Source: Chlorops oryzae
Taxonomy: Eukaryota > Arthropoda > Insecta > Diptera > Chloropidae
Direction of reading: 5' to 3'
NCBI GenBank assembly: GCA_020466095.1
Contig: CM035807.1
Location: 28,042,382-28,106,381, forward strand
Length of the DNA: 64,000 nucleotides
Shown here piece by piece: positions 1 to 12,343 of this stretch. Within the stretch, counting starts at the first letter, position 1, and each line of letters starts with the position of its first letter. Made by a program: the position numbers and the translations under genes. Under the pieces are notes generated by a model. It was not told the origin of the DNA. It saw nothing but the letters and a program-made list of their open reading frames with translations, and searched no databases.

Positions 1-1905
1 TTAATATTTAAAGTTTTCGGCATTAATTTTCATTCATGCGTTTTTATATTTCAACGGCTTTAATGGGTGAAGTTTTAATCGTGACTATCGCGATTGTCTT
101 TCGCCTTCGTCTGTTGTGGTTAGACGAGGCTTATCTGGGCTGCAATAGAGATTATTTTTCTAGTTTTTCTATTGCTCGAAATTATTGAAAAGCTTCAAAT
201 TGGACCTTTCCGTTCTTTTTCGCTGTATCTGACTGCGTTCAGAGCGTGGATAAAAAAATGACTTTAAGCTTTCTTTAATTAAGCGCACATTGCACTATGG
301 GTAAAAACACTACTTTTTCTGACCAAAAATCTAGATTTCTGAATGACGGGTTTTTGAGGTTTACCGGTGATGATTATGAACTCAAAATTTAAAAATTCAA
401 AATGGCAGATAATCCAATATAGTGGGCCAAAGACGATTAATATTTGCTTGCCTTGATGCAACTATTTCTGATTCCCATGCATTGAACAAGTCAGCGTTCT
501 TAATGCAATTTGTTTCTTAAAATTAGCATTAAAACCAGAGTTGAAAAATAATAGCAGCAGAAGTGATTACACTGTGCTAGTTTTTTTTTTAACGTTTTAT
601 TATTTATTGGATCACTCCTCTAAGATAGGAGTCTAGCAATAAGTTTTTAAATCTTACACCTAAATAATTTGACAATATTACAAATCACAAAGCATTTTCT
701 TAATTGAAAAGTTTATGACTTAGTAATTAGTTCATTGCGGGCCTCGGATACCGAAAACTAGGCTTTGCTGATGTGTGAAGAAACACGTGTAATATTGACG
801 GTGCGGAAACGAAGGTTTTAAGCAGCTAGGCTGTGCGTGGATTGCAAGGGTGCATGGAGTGCTGTCGAAAAAATATTCATCGTGCAAACCAGCGCAGTTG
901 GGTCGGGCTGACTCCCCTGAGTACAACAGTACCAAGCACTTGGCTAGGTTAGCTATAGTTTGCGAAATATTCAACGTTTTTCGCCAACATTTCACTGTTA
1001 ATATTGAAGTTATATTTTCTCAGTTTAAAAGGCTTTAGCCGCTCTTTTGAAGTTAGTTAACTATACCAGACTGAAGTATAAGTATCATTTAACTCAATTC
1101 ACTCAATAAAATACACTTTCTATTGGTTTTGTTTTTGCAATTCTAAATTTTTTTAACTTTCCCCTAAATGTATGCTTTTAATTAAATTCAAGTCATAATA
1201 TTCAAATGTTAAAATCAAAAATGAAATGTTCCTGATTTCGTTTGATTTCTGTAGATTTTTTAAAGCAAACTTTTGTGATGACAAAATAAATTTTTGCTAA
1301 AAATGGGCTAAAACGGTGCATTTGATTCATCTATTTAGACTGCAATTGATTATGTGTCTATCTACAATAAATTAATGTGAGGATAATGCCTGTAGCCATT
1401 ATAATTGAAAAGATACGATTTAAAATTTGGTAGTGCTAAAGGTGGCCGAAAATGGTGAATATTTCGCAATCTAGAGCCAATTTCTCATGTCATCTATTAC
1501 CGTTGCATTCTGGGGTGTCAGCCCGACCCGAATGCACCAATTCGCATGATGAGCAATGTTTTCTTCTCGATGAACAAGCACTTCGTCTTCAAAACTACGC
1601 AGTTTGATTGAAATTTTTTTTCACAATTGTTTGGCTTTCCCAGCATATCATGGATTCATAAAAATGATACATTTGTTATGGTATGGTTAAACATTGTGTT
1701 TTATTTTGAAAATTAATGCAAAAACGGAGCCAGTCCTTGTGGAAATTTGTTGTTAAGTATAAAAGGGAAAGTAAACTACTATTCAGTTTAAATTCTCGGG
1801 AGTTGTTTTTTGCACTTTAAAAATGAAAGCTTAATTTTTTTCACAATTTGCGCCATATCCTCCACATTTTAAATCGGAAATCAAAAAATTTGGCTTCGGG
1901 ACTTA
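1..1905. other. AT-rich non-coding stretch
   Basis: I see no gene here. The short open frames have no recognisable domains or splice context. The only structure noticed is a diverged inverted pair: roughly 848-921 and 1508-1580 share the core GTCAGCCCGACCC in opposite orientation about 600 bp apart. This may be the decayed arms of an old inverted-repeat element. Confidence 0.5.
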
Positions 1906-3205
1906 ACGGGTCATAACTAAAAATCTGGAATAATTTCAATGATCTGCCGTTTTGTTGTTGTACACTTGTACATGTCGGCATTATGCAAAAAGCTTAGTTA
2001 TTGTATCATCTTTTTTGTGCCTAAGTTATAATATCATGCGTTTTCTATTAGTCCGTAAAATGACGTCGAAGCAAGAACATCTCCGCGAACGCATTGTACA
2101 ATTCTACAAAAACAATGAAGACAAAGGAAAAAATTTTACATGTGCTCATTTTATGGCTGAAAGCGTCGCTAAAAGTAGAGTTTACTAAATTTTAAGCTCT
2201 CTTAGAATTGAAAGGAAGTCTGGTTCTGGGAGAAAGCCAACTATTATGACGCCAAAGGGCATTCGGAAACTGAAGAAGGCATTCATGAACAGGGATGGCT
2301 TAAGTCAAGCCGAAGTCGCTCGTAAGTTCGAATGCTCCCAGCCATATGGCTGCAAAACGTTGAAGAAACTCAACATTAAAACCAGAAAGAAGCAGCGTTG
2401 TCTTGGATACACTGAAGAGCAGATAAGGCAAGTTAAGTCACAGTGTTTGTGGATGTGGAGAAATTTTAAAGAAAAATCATTCATTTTGGATGACGAAAGT
2501 TATTTTTCACTCAGCGGTCCACAAATGCCAGGTAACAATGTTTATTACACACATGATGCTTCTTCAACGCCTCCTAGTGTAAAATACAAATTTTAAAAGA
2601 AATTTGAGCCCAAGGTCATGCTCTACATTGCAGTTTCGGATAAGGACATTTCGGAGCCGTACTTCAACCCAAGTGTGCTGGCAATAAACCATGAAGTCTA
2701 AATTAAACAATGTTTAGACAAAATTTTGATTCCCTTTATTAAAAAACATCATGAAAAGGATAATTACGTTTTTTGGCCCGACAAAGCTTCGTCACATTAT
2801 GCTAGAGCAACTTTGGAGTTCTTGGTTAACAAAAACATCGATTTTGTGCCTAAAGCGAGGAACCCCACAAACCTACCACAATGCCGTCCGATTGAGGATT
2901 TTTTTGGAGAAGTCAAAGCTCTTGTGTATAAAAAAGGTTGGAAAACCAAAAATGTGAAGCAGTTGATACGTCGCATCCGTAAGTGTCTTAAGGAAGTGGA
3001 CACTAATGGTGTACAGCGTGCTTGCGCAAGCATCCGAACAAAACTACGATGTGTTGCTATAGATGGGCCGTACACTAAAGTTCACTAAGATTTTTCTCTT
3101 CAAGATAATATAATGTTTCTAAGTCAAAAAACCCACTTTTGTATTTAAATAATTTTTTCAGTTACGGTAAGAAAAAGTAAGTCCAGAATTTTAGTTATGA
3201 CCCGT
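1906..3205 (+). mobile_element. mariner/Tc1-superfamily transposon, full length but dead
   Basis: This is a 1,300-bp element with about 24-bp terminal inverted repeats beginning ACGGGTCATAACTAAAA. A TA dinucleotide lies on each side (1904-1905 and 3206-3207), the target duplication of this superfamily. One long transposase frame fills it. The two termini differ at about one position in the first 20. The element is complete end to end, so it is an in-place relic rather than a truncated fragment. Confidence 0.9.
2060..3088 (+). pseudogene. mariner-like transposase broken by three nonsense codons
   Basis: The reading frame runs continuously from the ATG at 2060 to the TAA at 3088 in a single frame. 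It is interrupted only by in-frame TAA codons at 2186, 2594 and 2699; I found no frameshift. The N-terminal third looks like the helix-turn-helix DNA-binding region (MTSKQEHLRERI, then a SQAEVARKF helix). The catalytic half shows ILDDESYF (first Asp), VFWPDKASSHYA (second Asp) and PQCRPIEDFF (third acidic residue). I count 37 residues between the second Asp and the Glu of RPIE, a spacing like the DD37 groups of mariner-like elements. The protein would cut and paste its own element at TA. It is inactive here as read. The pattern of point nonsense only suggests fairly recent death. Confidence 0.88.
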
Positions 3206-4248
3206 TAGTATAAAGAAAAACCTTTCAAACCATGCAAAAAAAATATTTAAAAAAATTATTTTCATGCCGTAAAAGGTCAAAAAAGCTCAAAAAATCGAAG
3301 AAAAATTTCAAAAAATATCACTTTTTACAATTTTGAAGCTCGTACCGTAAAAACTACAAGCTCTATCTTCAAAGGTGTTATTTGATAGGCCGTGATATAA
3401 GCTTTGATATGATATCAACCATAATAAGTTAACAAAGCAGTAATATATATATTATTCCGTAAAAGCAAAAGAACAGAAGACCTCACAAAAAATTGATGGT
3501 AGCTCCAAAACTACACCTAGGAAAAAATTAAAAAAAATATTTTTGATATTACCAATACCACCCTTATCTGTAATAATGAACGAAATCGCGGCACCAAAAC
3601 CACTGTTGGCCTGTGCTATATATCATATCAGAATAAGAATTTCTTTTATGTGGTGTTAATTTATTGCTGATCTTAGGAGACCAAAAAAAGTTACAGGTCT
3701 TTGACATCAAAGATCTTCTTTATTTCTTATTACTCTAGAATCCCTTACAAACAACATGATATCTCAAGAAACACATTAGGTAACGGTTATTTTTAAAATC
3801 CCATAACTAGTACATACCAGTATTACTTTCCATATCTTCCTATTTGTTAAATCTTTTGAATTTATTAGTTTTTATTCTGTGGAATTTCGAAAGCAAGCAC
3901 TAAGTTCAATCGACAAAAACACGTCTACACGAAACCCCAACTTTGACAGAATTCCAATGCGAAGTTATTCGAATGAGAATCAAACAAGATTCGTTTTGGG
4001 CTAACTCCGAGGGTACACTGGAATTAATTTGTGATTAACGACCAAAAAATTTACATTTTACCCCATAGTGCGTTGTAGCATAGTTTTTCAATCAATGTTT
4101 GAAATTCAAAAACGTTAGCTTTAAAAAAGCTTGTTGAAATTTGAGTTTTTGTTCACTGTTTAATCCAACTTTATTTCGAGTATTTCGTGAGGATTTCAAT
4201 AAAAAAAAATATTTAAAAAAATATCGCAAATAGTAATTTTTTGGTAAT
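3206..4248. other. AT-rich non-coding stretch
   Basis: No gene, RNA gene or clear repeat is visible. The stretch lies between the mariner relic and a nested group of inverted-repeat elements. It contains many A/T runs and a short TA microsatellite near 3444-3456. Confidence 0.4.
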
Positions 4249-5624
4249 TATGGTAACACTAGCTTACAGGCATTTTTCCCGGGCCATCAAAATGCACTTT
4301 TTATGGACTTTAGCCTTCTAAACACGAAAAAATGTTACACCACGAGGAGTTTTTCTTGCATTTGTAGGGTGTCCCAAAATAATTTTTTTTCGAATTTCAC
4401 AGTAGAACGTAAGTTTTTAGAAAAGTTTTTATCCCATATATTAGCTAAAATAATTTTAAGAATTTTTTCTGATTTTTTGTAAAAGGTTTAGAGGTCACTT
4501 AGTGTGGTTTTTCAAAACCGGCCCTTTTTTCCTCAGTTTTTTGTGATAGCTTGTTTATATGGAATGTCTTTCAACATTTTTAGGCACTTATCGGTTGAAA
4601 AACATCCAAACCTTATTTCCATATACATAAACTTCAAAATATACCTTTATTTTATGCCATTAAGCATCATCAATTAGACTTTTTTCCAATAAAACTGGTC
4701 CCCAGAAAACAAGAATGCCTCATAATTTCTAAATTTTATATGAAAATGGTTGAAAGCAATGATGCAGCTTTAAAGAACACGAAATCCTTTGTATTTTGGA
4801 AAAAGAAATAAAATTTTTGCTGTTGGACTTTTAGAGCTATGTCCGATTATGTCCTCAAAAATATTTCAAAAATATGTTGCATTAGGGCGTTTCACACGTG
4901 AAAAAAAGTGTTGAAATTCGAAAACGGCGTAGTCTAAAAAGAAAGTTTAGGCAAAAAGAAAAATTTGGGCACGATTTTCAATATTTTTCATTGAGGTTTA
5001 AAGGTAGCTAAAATGGGTTTAAGTTGAAATGTAACATTTTTGGTATATAGCCTAAATGCAAGTCTGTTACATAAACAAATTTATATGCAAATAAATGTTT
5101 TCGAATCGCTTAAACATATTATGAATCAATTGATCGGTAAATCATCGAACTGTTCCTGTAAAAACCATTAATTGAAATCAATTTTGTGTTTTCTGCCCCT
5201 AAAAGTATACAGAAAAAGTTGAAAATCTGTCAAATTGAAAATTCTAAATTTACAAAAACTAAATAAAATTTTTTTAGCTCTCTTTAAGGCGTTATTTGAC
5301 GAAAATTCAAGTCCTCTGAGCGACCTCTTAACCTCAATTTAAAAAATTTTAAATGATGGCCAAATTTTTCGATTTACATTATCTTTCGTTTGAGACCCCG
5401 CCGTCTTCGAAATTGAAGACTTTTTTTCACGTCTGAAACGCCCTAATGTTGCATACTTCCATACTTTTATATTTAGTTTTCAGTGCTAACATGATACCCA
5501 ATATCAATCTTAAATAGAATATTTTTCATAGGTATTTATTTGAATTTTTCCACTTAAATAGAGGCCGTGCTATTAAAATGTCCTAAAAAAAATTAAAAAC
5601 TATTATTTGTAAGCTAGTGTAATT
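4249..5624. mobile_element. outer inverted-repeat element (ACACTAGCTTACA ends)
   Basis: The left end near 4253 reads ACACTAGCTTACA and the same string occurs in reverse complement near 5613-5625, followed on both sides by partly matching AT-rich arms. No transposase is present, so this would be a non-autonomous DNA element. It contains the better-defined element at 4883-5445 as a nested insertion. Ends are approximate and the target duplication is unclear. Confidence 0.45.
4883..5445. mobile_element. 563-bp TIR element with 9-bp target duplication
   Basis: Both ends begin TAGGGCGTTTCA and the arms match for about 45 bp with few differences, including a shared run of seven A's after ACGTGA. 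The 9-mer ATGTTGCAT flanks the element at 4874-4882 and 5446-5454. The duplication could be called as 5-9 bp because the flank and terminus share bases. A long duplication of this size fits Mutator-like or hAT-like transposition. There is no transposase frame, so it is non-autonomous. Confidence 0.8.
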
Positions 5625-5727
5625 AGTACAAAAAAATTATTACAAAAAGTGATGTTATTTTTAAAATCCGAGCAATTCCATTTAATGTATTTAAAAATAT
5701 TTTCCACCAATTATGTTGAATTCTGAT

Positions 5728-5832
5728 AATAGGTCTATTCTCGTACTGCACGAAACTGCCCGATTTTGCACAATTTTCATACAGTTTTCATAAAATTGGG
5801 CATTTTAGTGCAGTACGGGACCAGACCTAATA
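5728..5832. mobile_element. ~105-bp MITE
   Basis: A short hairpin-like element: the left arm contains TAGGTCT and CGTACTGCAC, and the right arm carries the same words in reverse complement (GTGCAGTACG and AGACCTA). Only about 30 bp separate the arms. No coding capacity. Confidence 0.6.
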
Positions 5833-7764
5833 TTTTATTTGCGTCACAAATGATTATTTTTTGATATTGTTTGAATATTGCATTTGAACAGTTGTGCTCT
5901 AGAAATCGTATCCAAATAGAAAAATTCGAAATGAAAAATTGCTTAGGTTTCTATTGAAATGTATTGAAAGTCCGTAATTAAGCCCTCCATATGCTAAAAT
6001 ATCTTCCTCTTCAACTGACAAAAAAGCTTTTATTGCAAAGTAAATTTGTATATGGCTCCACTTTTTTCTTTGTACTTCATTACACAGAACATATTGAACA
6101 AGGGGCTTTTTTTTTATTTCTGTATAAAGTAACATGCCCCTGTCGCAATAGACACTCCAACCAACAATCAATATACGATATCAAGAGTAAAAATTTATTG
6201 AGAGCCACCGTACGGTGTTCAATATTTAATGCTCACTTTACGAGAAAGTTCACATCCACAAAAGGAGCAAGGAGTAACAACAACAAAAAATAATAATAAT
6301 AATAAAAAAAATCATTCAATGGCGTAGGAAAAATCATTTTCCAGAGGCATACTCACACAGTCAGTTTGAAATGCGACTTTTATCGCTTCAATGGCGTTAA
6401 AATAATGCAAGCAAGATGAAAAAAAAACGTGGCCGGGGTTGTGGCAAAAGGCATAACGAAGCCGTAATGTCAAATCAGCTGACAGCAAAAAATAAAACAA
6501 TAAATGCCGTGAAATGTGAGGAAGGAAAGGACTTCACACTCATCGAATTGCAGGTATGTTTCGTGGGAGACACCATTGAACAAAATGGACACAATTGTAT
6601 TTGTTAAGAACAAAGGCCACGTTCGGTAAAAAAAAAAAAAACAGAAAAATGTGTTTCGATTTTCCCGCAAAAGGGCATGGTGGACTTATCAGAGGAATCC
6701 CGTGGGTAATATGTCTGCTCTATAGAATGAATAAGTAAATGTAACTGTTAATAATTTCATTTTTCGTTTCTATTGTTGTATTTTAATATGAAAAAGAACA
6801 TCATCAACAAGTCTTTACACTTTTATTATTTGAACAATTTGCTCACTTGTGGGAATTTGAAGGTTTAAATGATATATTGTACCTATGTATATAGGGTCAC
6901 GCGTCATGACGTATGAGCAACGTGAAATTTCTTGGCAGAAGAGTCGTCACTCATACGCAGCGTATTCCCAAATGTTAATAAAACATAAATATGGGCAAAT
7001 TCAGTAGAAGGAAAAAAAAAGCGCCAACAAGAAGAATTGATTTTTTCAATTTTAGAAAATTCTTTATTTGGTCTAATTTTAGGTCTCAAGCAGGTGTTCC
7101 GTCGAATATCAGTTTCAGTTCTTGTTCCCCGCTTGCCTTTCGAAAGATTTCTGTGAATTAACGAACATTGTCCCGATTTTAACCAATTTCTATAAGGCAG
7201 CGTCCTTAAGCGTCCTATTTAACTCAATAGCTAGACGATTGAATCGAAAGATTAGTTTCCGTTGCAGGTTCGCAAGCTTTAAATATTCTTTTATTTTTAA
7301 GCCCATAGTATTTTTTTTTTGTGGTAATATTGCTAATTTCATGGAAATTGAGGAATTTTCATTTTCATATGAAAAACTCTTCCATTTATTGGAGCGTCCG
7401 CAAACGATAACTCTTTCAACTGGCGTGTTTTTATTAGTGAAAATTATAATTTCTATTCCTATATTTTCGATTAACCTGCCGCTTTCGCAACTTTTAATTC
7501 AAGTAAATCGAAATTATCACATTCCTTTTGTATTGAAAACATAACTTAAAGTGTACGAGAGTAGAGTCTCTAACGTCTGGATTTGCCCATATACTTTAGA
7601 AAACATTTATTTTAAATTAGAAAAATAAAAGAAAAGTAAAAACTATAAAAATTAAAAAACTTGAAATAAAAACAACAACAATCAAATGATTTAAAAATGG
7701 TTTACAAAAGAGTGTAAAGGATTCTTCTACCGAAAGCAAAAATCGTAGATAGGAAGATTGATTT
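5833..7764. other. non-coding stretch with one unexplained 140-codon frame
   Basis: No recognisable gene. The longest open frame (7122-7544, +) begins at a TTG and is hydrophobic and Phe/Ile-rich. It matches no family I know and has no convincing splice neighbours, so I do not call it a gene. Confidence 0.4.
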
Positions 7765-7765
7765 A

Positions 7766-7985
7766 TCATTAGGTTGGGTTAGGTTCGGTTAATGTGGCTG
7801 TCACCATTACCGGTGACACACTTAGGCCTCACATGGGTCCGTTGTGATACCACGAACAATGGGAAAATAAGGAAAAATAGAAACAGAGAAAACAACATAA
7901 TCATCGACGACCTCAGCTGGGAGTTGAACCCAGATCCTCTGGCTTGGTAAATTAGCATCTCAACCAATTAAGACACACATGACCT
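7766..7985 (-). repeat. tRNA-derived SINE
   Basis: Read on the minus strand, the head (about 7980-7908) has a tRNA-like A box (TTAATTGGTTGAGATG) and a B box (GGGTTCAACTCCC). A short AT-rich linker follows, then a body with GGTATCACAACGGACC and GGCCTAAGTG, then a tail of ACCTAACC units. The body matches the SINE at 25185-25429 and the LINE tail at 38829-38922, which suggests the SINE is mobilised by that LINE. Confidence 0.75.
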
Positions 7986-10900
7986 AGATACTCGAATACC
8001 ATTTAGTCGGATTTCTTTTTCATCAGTCACTTCAGTTTTACATGCATTTAACTTATTGCAGAAACTCGGTCTGTAAAAATTGTATTTAATTAATTTTTGG
8101 AAAAAGAACCAAGTGAAAGTGAACCATTTCCAAAAATAAATGAGTGGTATATGAGTAAGGTTTTGTGTGAAAAAGTTTTTGCTCAAAAAATGCTTTCAAT
8201 GCTGTAGATTTTTTGTAGCATACCCATCTGCCACAACTCATAGCACAGCATAGAAGCCACATGACATGAACTTTTCTTCATTAAGTTTCTATCTGCAATG
8301 AAAGCATACGAAAAAGTTTTTTGTTTTTGTAATACTTTCAACTGTAACTTACTGAAGGATATTCGATCCTGTCTAGTACATCATGAATTTCCGATATCCA
8401 TGATATCCTTCGTATTTGTTTTTTTTTTCGGACAGCAAACACGAGAAGTAGCACGAAAGTTCTTAATACACACTTTCCTCTTTTCTTCCAAAGATTGACT
8501 CACTCACGCCCAATTCCGTAGCGTAATTTAATCTGTCCATCAAATGAGCAAAAAAAAACAAAAAAATAAAGGGGCGAGGAAAAATGCCTTTGGGCGTTCG
8601 GTGCGAATGGATCAGCAGAAAAGCACAAAAACTGAGTGTTGAATGCGGACTCAAAAAAAAAAAAAAATCTTTCACGGGAATTTTCGCACATGTTTTTCAC
8701 ATGCTTTATTAAAGACTCTCAATATGTCGCTCACGTAGTTCGACGATCTCGCTTATATTAAATATGCCTTAAGGGAAAGACACAAAGCAATCGTCCCATG
8801 TTTTATTTAGAATATTTATTTCGATTAACCGCACCGTGTCTGCTTTCATTATGCTCACACAATTCAAGGGATACTTTATATATTATTGATTTTGAAATGA
8901 CCGACTAAGCACCTGCATATCCTTTGACCTATATTCAATGTCGATTTTGTTGTTGTTAATCGTCGTGTCAGCACGTTATTTGAAGCTACATACAACTCGC
9001 GACTAAATACTTTGTTTCATATTCTACCCAGTGCTGGCTACGTTATCGCACCTACAACAACACTTAACCGTGTAACATGAATTATGACCGATTCTTATGG
9101 TTTGTTAATTCTGAAGACACACTCGTATAGCCACTTTTATTATCTATTCCTTCTTTTTTTTTTCTTGCTAAGTTGAGCATGCCAAGTATTTTGGACACAA
9201 AAGAAAAACCAAGGAAGGAGAAATAACATGAAATTCTTTCCGCTGCAGCTGCTTCTCTGCTGCGGTCCAACCTAGGGCAAGACAGTATTACAAGTATTTA
9301 CTTTTTACTGTTTCGATTAGACACGCACGGCTAGATAGAATAGAATTTGAGTGAAGCTGAGTTAAGCTGCTAGTCAAATAGTTTTATTGAAACATCCTTT
9401 TTTAAAATGATGAAAGGAAAATGTTTCAGAAATTGTTCGAATTCAATAGAACTGATCTGAAGCTCTAGGTAGTGAAAAGTTACTTTCGATTTTTGATGGC
9501 TTCAAATTCAGCTAAGTCCTTGGTGTCTTCCTTGATACAAGCTTCAAGTTAAAAAGGATAAAAAAAAAACATGGTTATGAATACGAAATTGAACCCGAGT
9601 GTAGTAAGTAGTTATTGTTATTGTATTTTGATGGCATCACTCAGATTTTAAAGAAATTATGCTAATGAAGTTGTCCCCAATGGGACGTAGAAATTCATGC
9701 TTCCACTTGAAAATGTATATCCCATCGCTTTAACTTTACAAGACAAATAAAAACCATTTTCGTTCCTCGACTATAGGTACATTCCTATTTATCCCTTTAT
9801 CATCAAATATACACTCCTTGAACTCTATAAATTGTGAAAGTACACTCGAGTACACAGCTTAAATCGCCGTAGCAAGCTCACTCATGCGCACACGTATGTA
9901 TGTATGGATACGTGCGAGTGTATACGATAAACAAACCTGTGTATATAGTCATTTTATGCATGTCTTGCTATAGTACAACTAATATAGTACTCCTGAAGCA
10001 TAGTGGAATCCCATTAACCTAACACGTAGCAACATGACTGTTACCGCAACGACATTGATGTTGACAGTCGGAGAAGGAAATCGCTTTCAAATGTGTTTGC
10101 GCTTTCTTAGGTAAATTGTGCTTGATATATGTATTGTGCTATTGACGTTAAATCTATTGAAATTGAAGTTTTGACTTCAGAATCGAAAATGATCGAAGAA
10201 TATGAGCTTAAATGGACTCCGAGAATTTTCAATTTGATTAGCAGAAACTCTATGAAATCCAATCGAATATTTCAGAGAAGACGAGTTGAGAATTTACAAA
10301 TTCTCTTAATTAATTATTCCGACTAATGGATTATTTCAAGGGAATCTAGTTTCTTCCAAGGGTATATGGTAATGTACATATGTTTTTGAGAATTCTTGAG
10401 AAGCATAATTACTTATTCCTGCAGCCATTTCGTCGGTATACTCAAATGGGAGTGCAACTGGGACTAGAATCTGAGTGTCAGACATAAATTCTACTTGAAA
10501 ACTGGTCAAGAGAAGACCACTCTTCTTCACTCGGAGTCTACTTTAGGAAAAGTTCAATGTGACTGTGGTTATATTCCTATGTTGAAAAAGACATTACATA
10601 GAAATTTTAGAGAGTCCCAAAAAGACTGCTTTATTTGTAACTAATCTGGGAGTGGTACGATGAACTACAAGTTATTTAGTTATGAACAATGTGCTGTCTC
10701 TTAAGCGGAATCCTACCGCACAAAAAAATATGTCTGTTTAACATACATACGTGCCCGCTTAAAAGGAAACTTTTTGAGAAGCAGGATTACCAGATCATTC
10801 TCAAAAAGTATCCGTTTAAGAGAAGTGTCCGCAAGAAGAGAGTACACTGTAGGTACTTCTTTCATAATATTTTATGTCGGACAAGAGAATTCAATTATAA

Positions 10901-11349
10901 TTAAATCTTTTTCTCAATATTTTTAATGAAGTTTTATAGATCCGATCACATTGTACAGATATAAATCATATAAATATCCCCACTAGACATTTATGACCCA
11001 GAACTAATGACTATTATTTTCATTTCTATCACTATCTGAAGTGTATATCACATTGCGCTAAATACGCAATTTAAGCTTTCGTTGATAATTTGTCCACATG
11101 ACAATCAACCCGAATGAAGCACAGAGTCGCCTATTCTCATAAATTTTCAAGTAGGTATGGAAGCAGCAACGCAATAAAAAAGAAGAATCGCGAAATTCTG
11201 CCAGTCACCAGAAAAAAAGGTGACCATCTTTTCATTAGACGGAACTTAAACTGAAATTCAACTAACTTAAAATTGAAATAAATTTGCAATAAATAGAGCG
11301 CTAAGATCGTGATATGCCGTTGCAATTAGATGTGGAGAAAATGGTAGAA
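7986..11349. other. non-coding stretch, no gene seen
   Basis: I see no gene or RNA gene. The open frames near 8300-8700 and 10129-10530 are short and low-complexity. A partial hairpin near 10700-10830 shares TTTTTGAGAA in both orientations but is too diverged to call. Confidence 0.4.
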
Positions 11350-12078
11350 GATGCATTTACAACAATGTATCAAGGAATGCGGTTTTTACCAAGGCAAAAA
11401 GGGATTTAGGGAGCTTTTTCCTTGCCGAGATTATCCAGAAAAAATCATTTCAATACTGATGATAAATTATTTTCATGGTTCGGAACCATTTGCTATTGGA
11501 TTGAAAATCTTCGTGCATGCTGAAAGGGTAATTTTGAATTGTTTCGTCTGATTTTTAGTAAAAAAAAAAAATTGATCCAGTTTGAAGTGGAATAACGCTC
11601 AGGAGCACTCAGATAGAGTTCTTGTATTTGAAGAAGTTGTTTAGTAATAATTTTTCTATATTTACATAGAAACATTTTCAAAATATTCTTATTGGTATGG
11701 GAGCTATGCGCTACAAAAGTTAAAAAGGGGTGAAAAAATCGTAAAATATTCCAGGTTTTTGCAATTTCTAGGTACCAATTAGATGGAGTTTTTTTTTTTT
11801 TTTGGATCGAAATGTACTACAAATATTTTGTTCGAGTCCAGGGCTGGAACTTTGTCATAGATAGGAAAATGAAATACTGAATTTTTTACGAGATTGTATA
11901 GCCATAAGTGCGAAACTTAATTCTCGGCCCCACTTTTTGAGACCGATTTTGAAACGAAAAAGAAACAACTTGACTAAACTAAGTATGAGGCGTTGCTATA
12001 TTCACCGAGTACTATCAGAATCTGCAGTCAAATCTTAGGGCACAATTTTCGTGTTGCACTGTGTAATTATACATTATA
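11350..12078 (+). repeat. dispersed ~700-bp repeat, copy 1
   Basis: This block recurs in reverse complement at 35022-35730. Shared words include GGCAAAAAGGGATTTAGGGA, GGTTCGGAACCATTTGC and CCCACTTTTTGAGACCGATT. A short third piece (about 44370-44450) shares ATATAGCAACGCC and TAGTTTAATCA with its right half. The short open frames in both copies look related, but I recognise no domain. It is likely a decayed transposon of unknown class. Confidence 0.7.
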
Positions 12079-12087
12079 ACACCATAA

Positions 12088-12343
12088 ACATTTCGCACCC
12101 TTGCTAATAAATCGGCACAACTCAAAATTTTTATATCAATTTTTTTATGTTCGATTGCATTTTTCTGTAAGAAACCCAACTCCCAGAAAGTTAACGCTTA
12201 TATTGACTGATGCAGCAGTCGATTGAGAGTATTATAAGTTTAGAAAAAATATTATTTTTCCTTAGTTTCAAGAGAGATCGAATGATTTTCAAGAAATGCG
12301 AAATTTCTAATTGTGCCGATTTAGTAGCAAGGGTGCGATATGT
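12088..12343. mobile_element. ~256-bp MITE with ~35-bp TIRs
   Basis: The left arm has TCGCACCCTTGCTAATAAAT and the right arm reads the same in reverse complement with one or two changes, continuing through TCGGCACAA. It has no coding capacity. It sits immediately beyond the right end of the dispersed repeat copy at 11350-12078 and is absent from the corresponding place beside the 35-kb copy, so it is an independent insertion. Confidence 0.75.

Noticed and set aside
7122..7544. 140-codon hydrophobic frame
   Set aside because: Starts at TTG, has no recognisable domain, splice partner or codon signature; long open runs of Phe/Ile codons can arise in AT-rich DNA.
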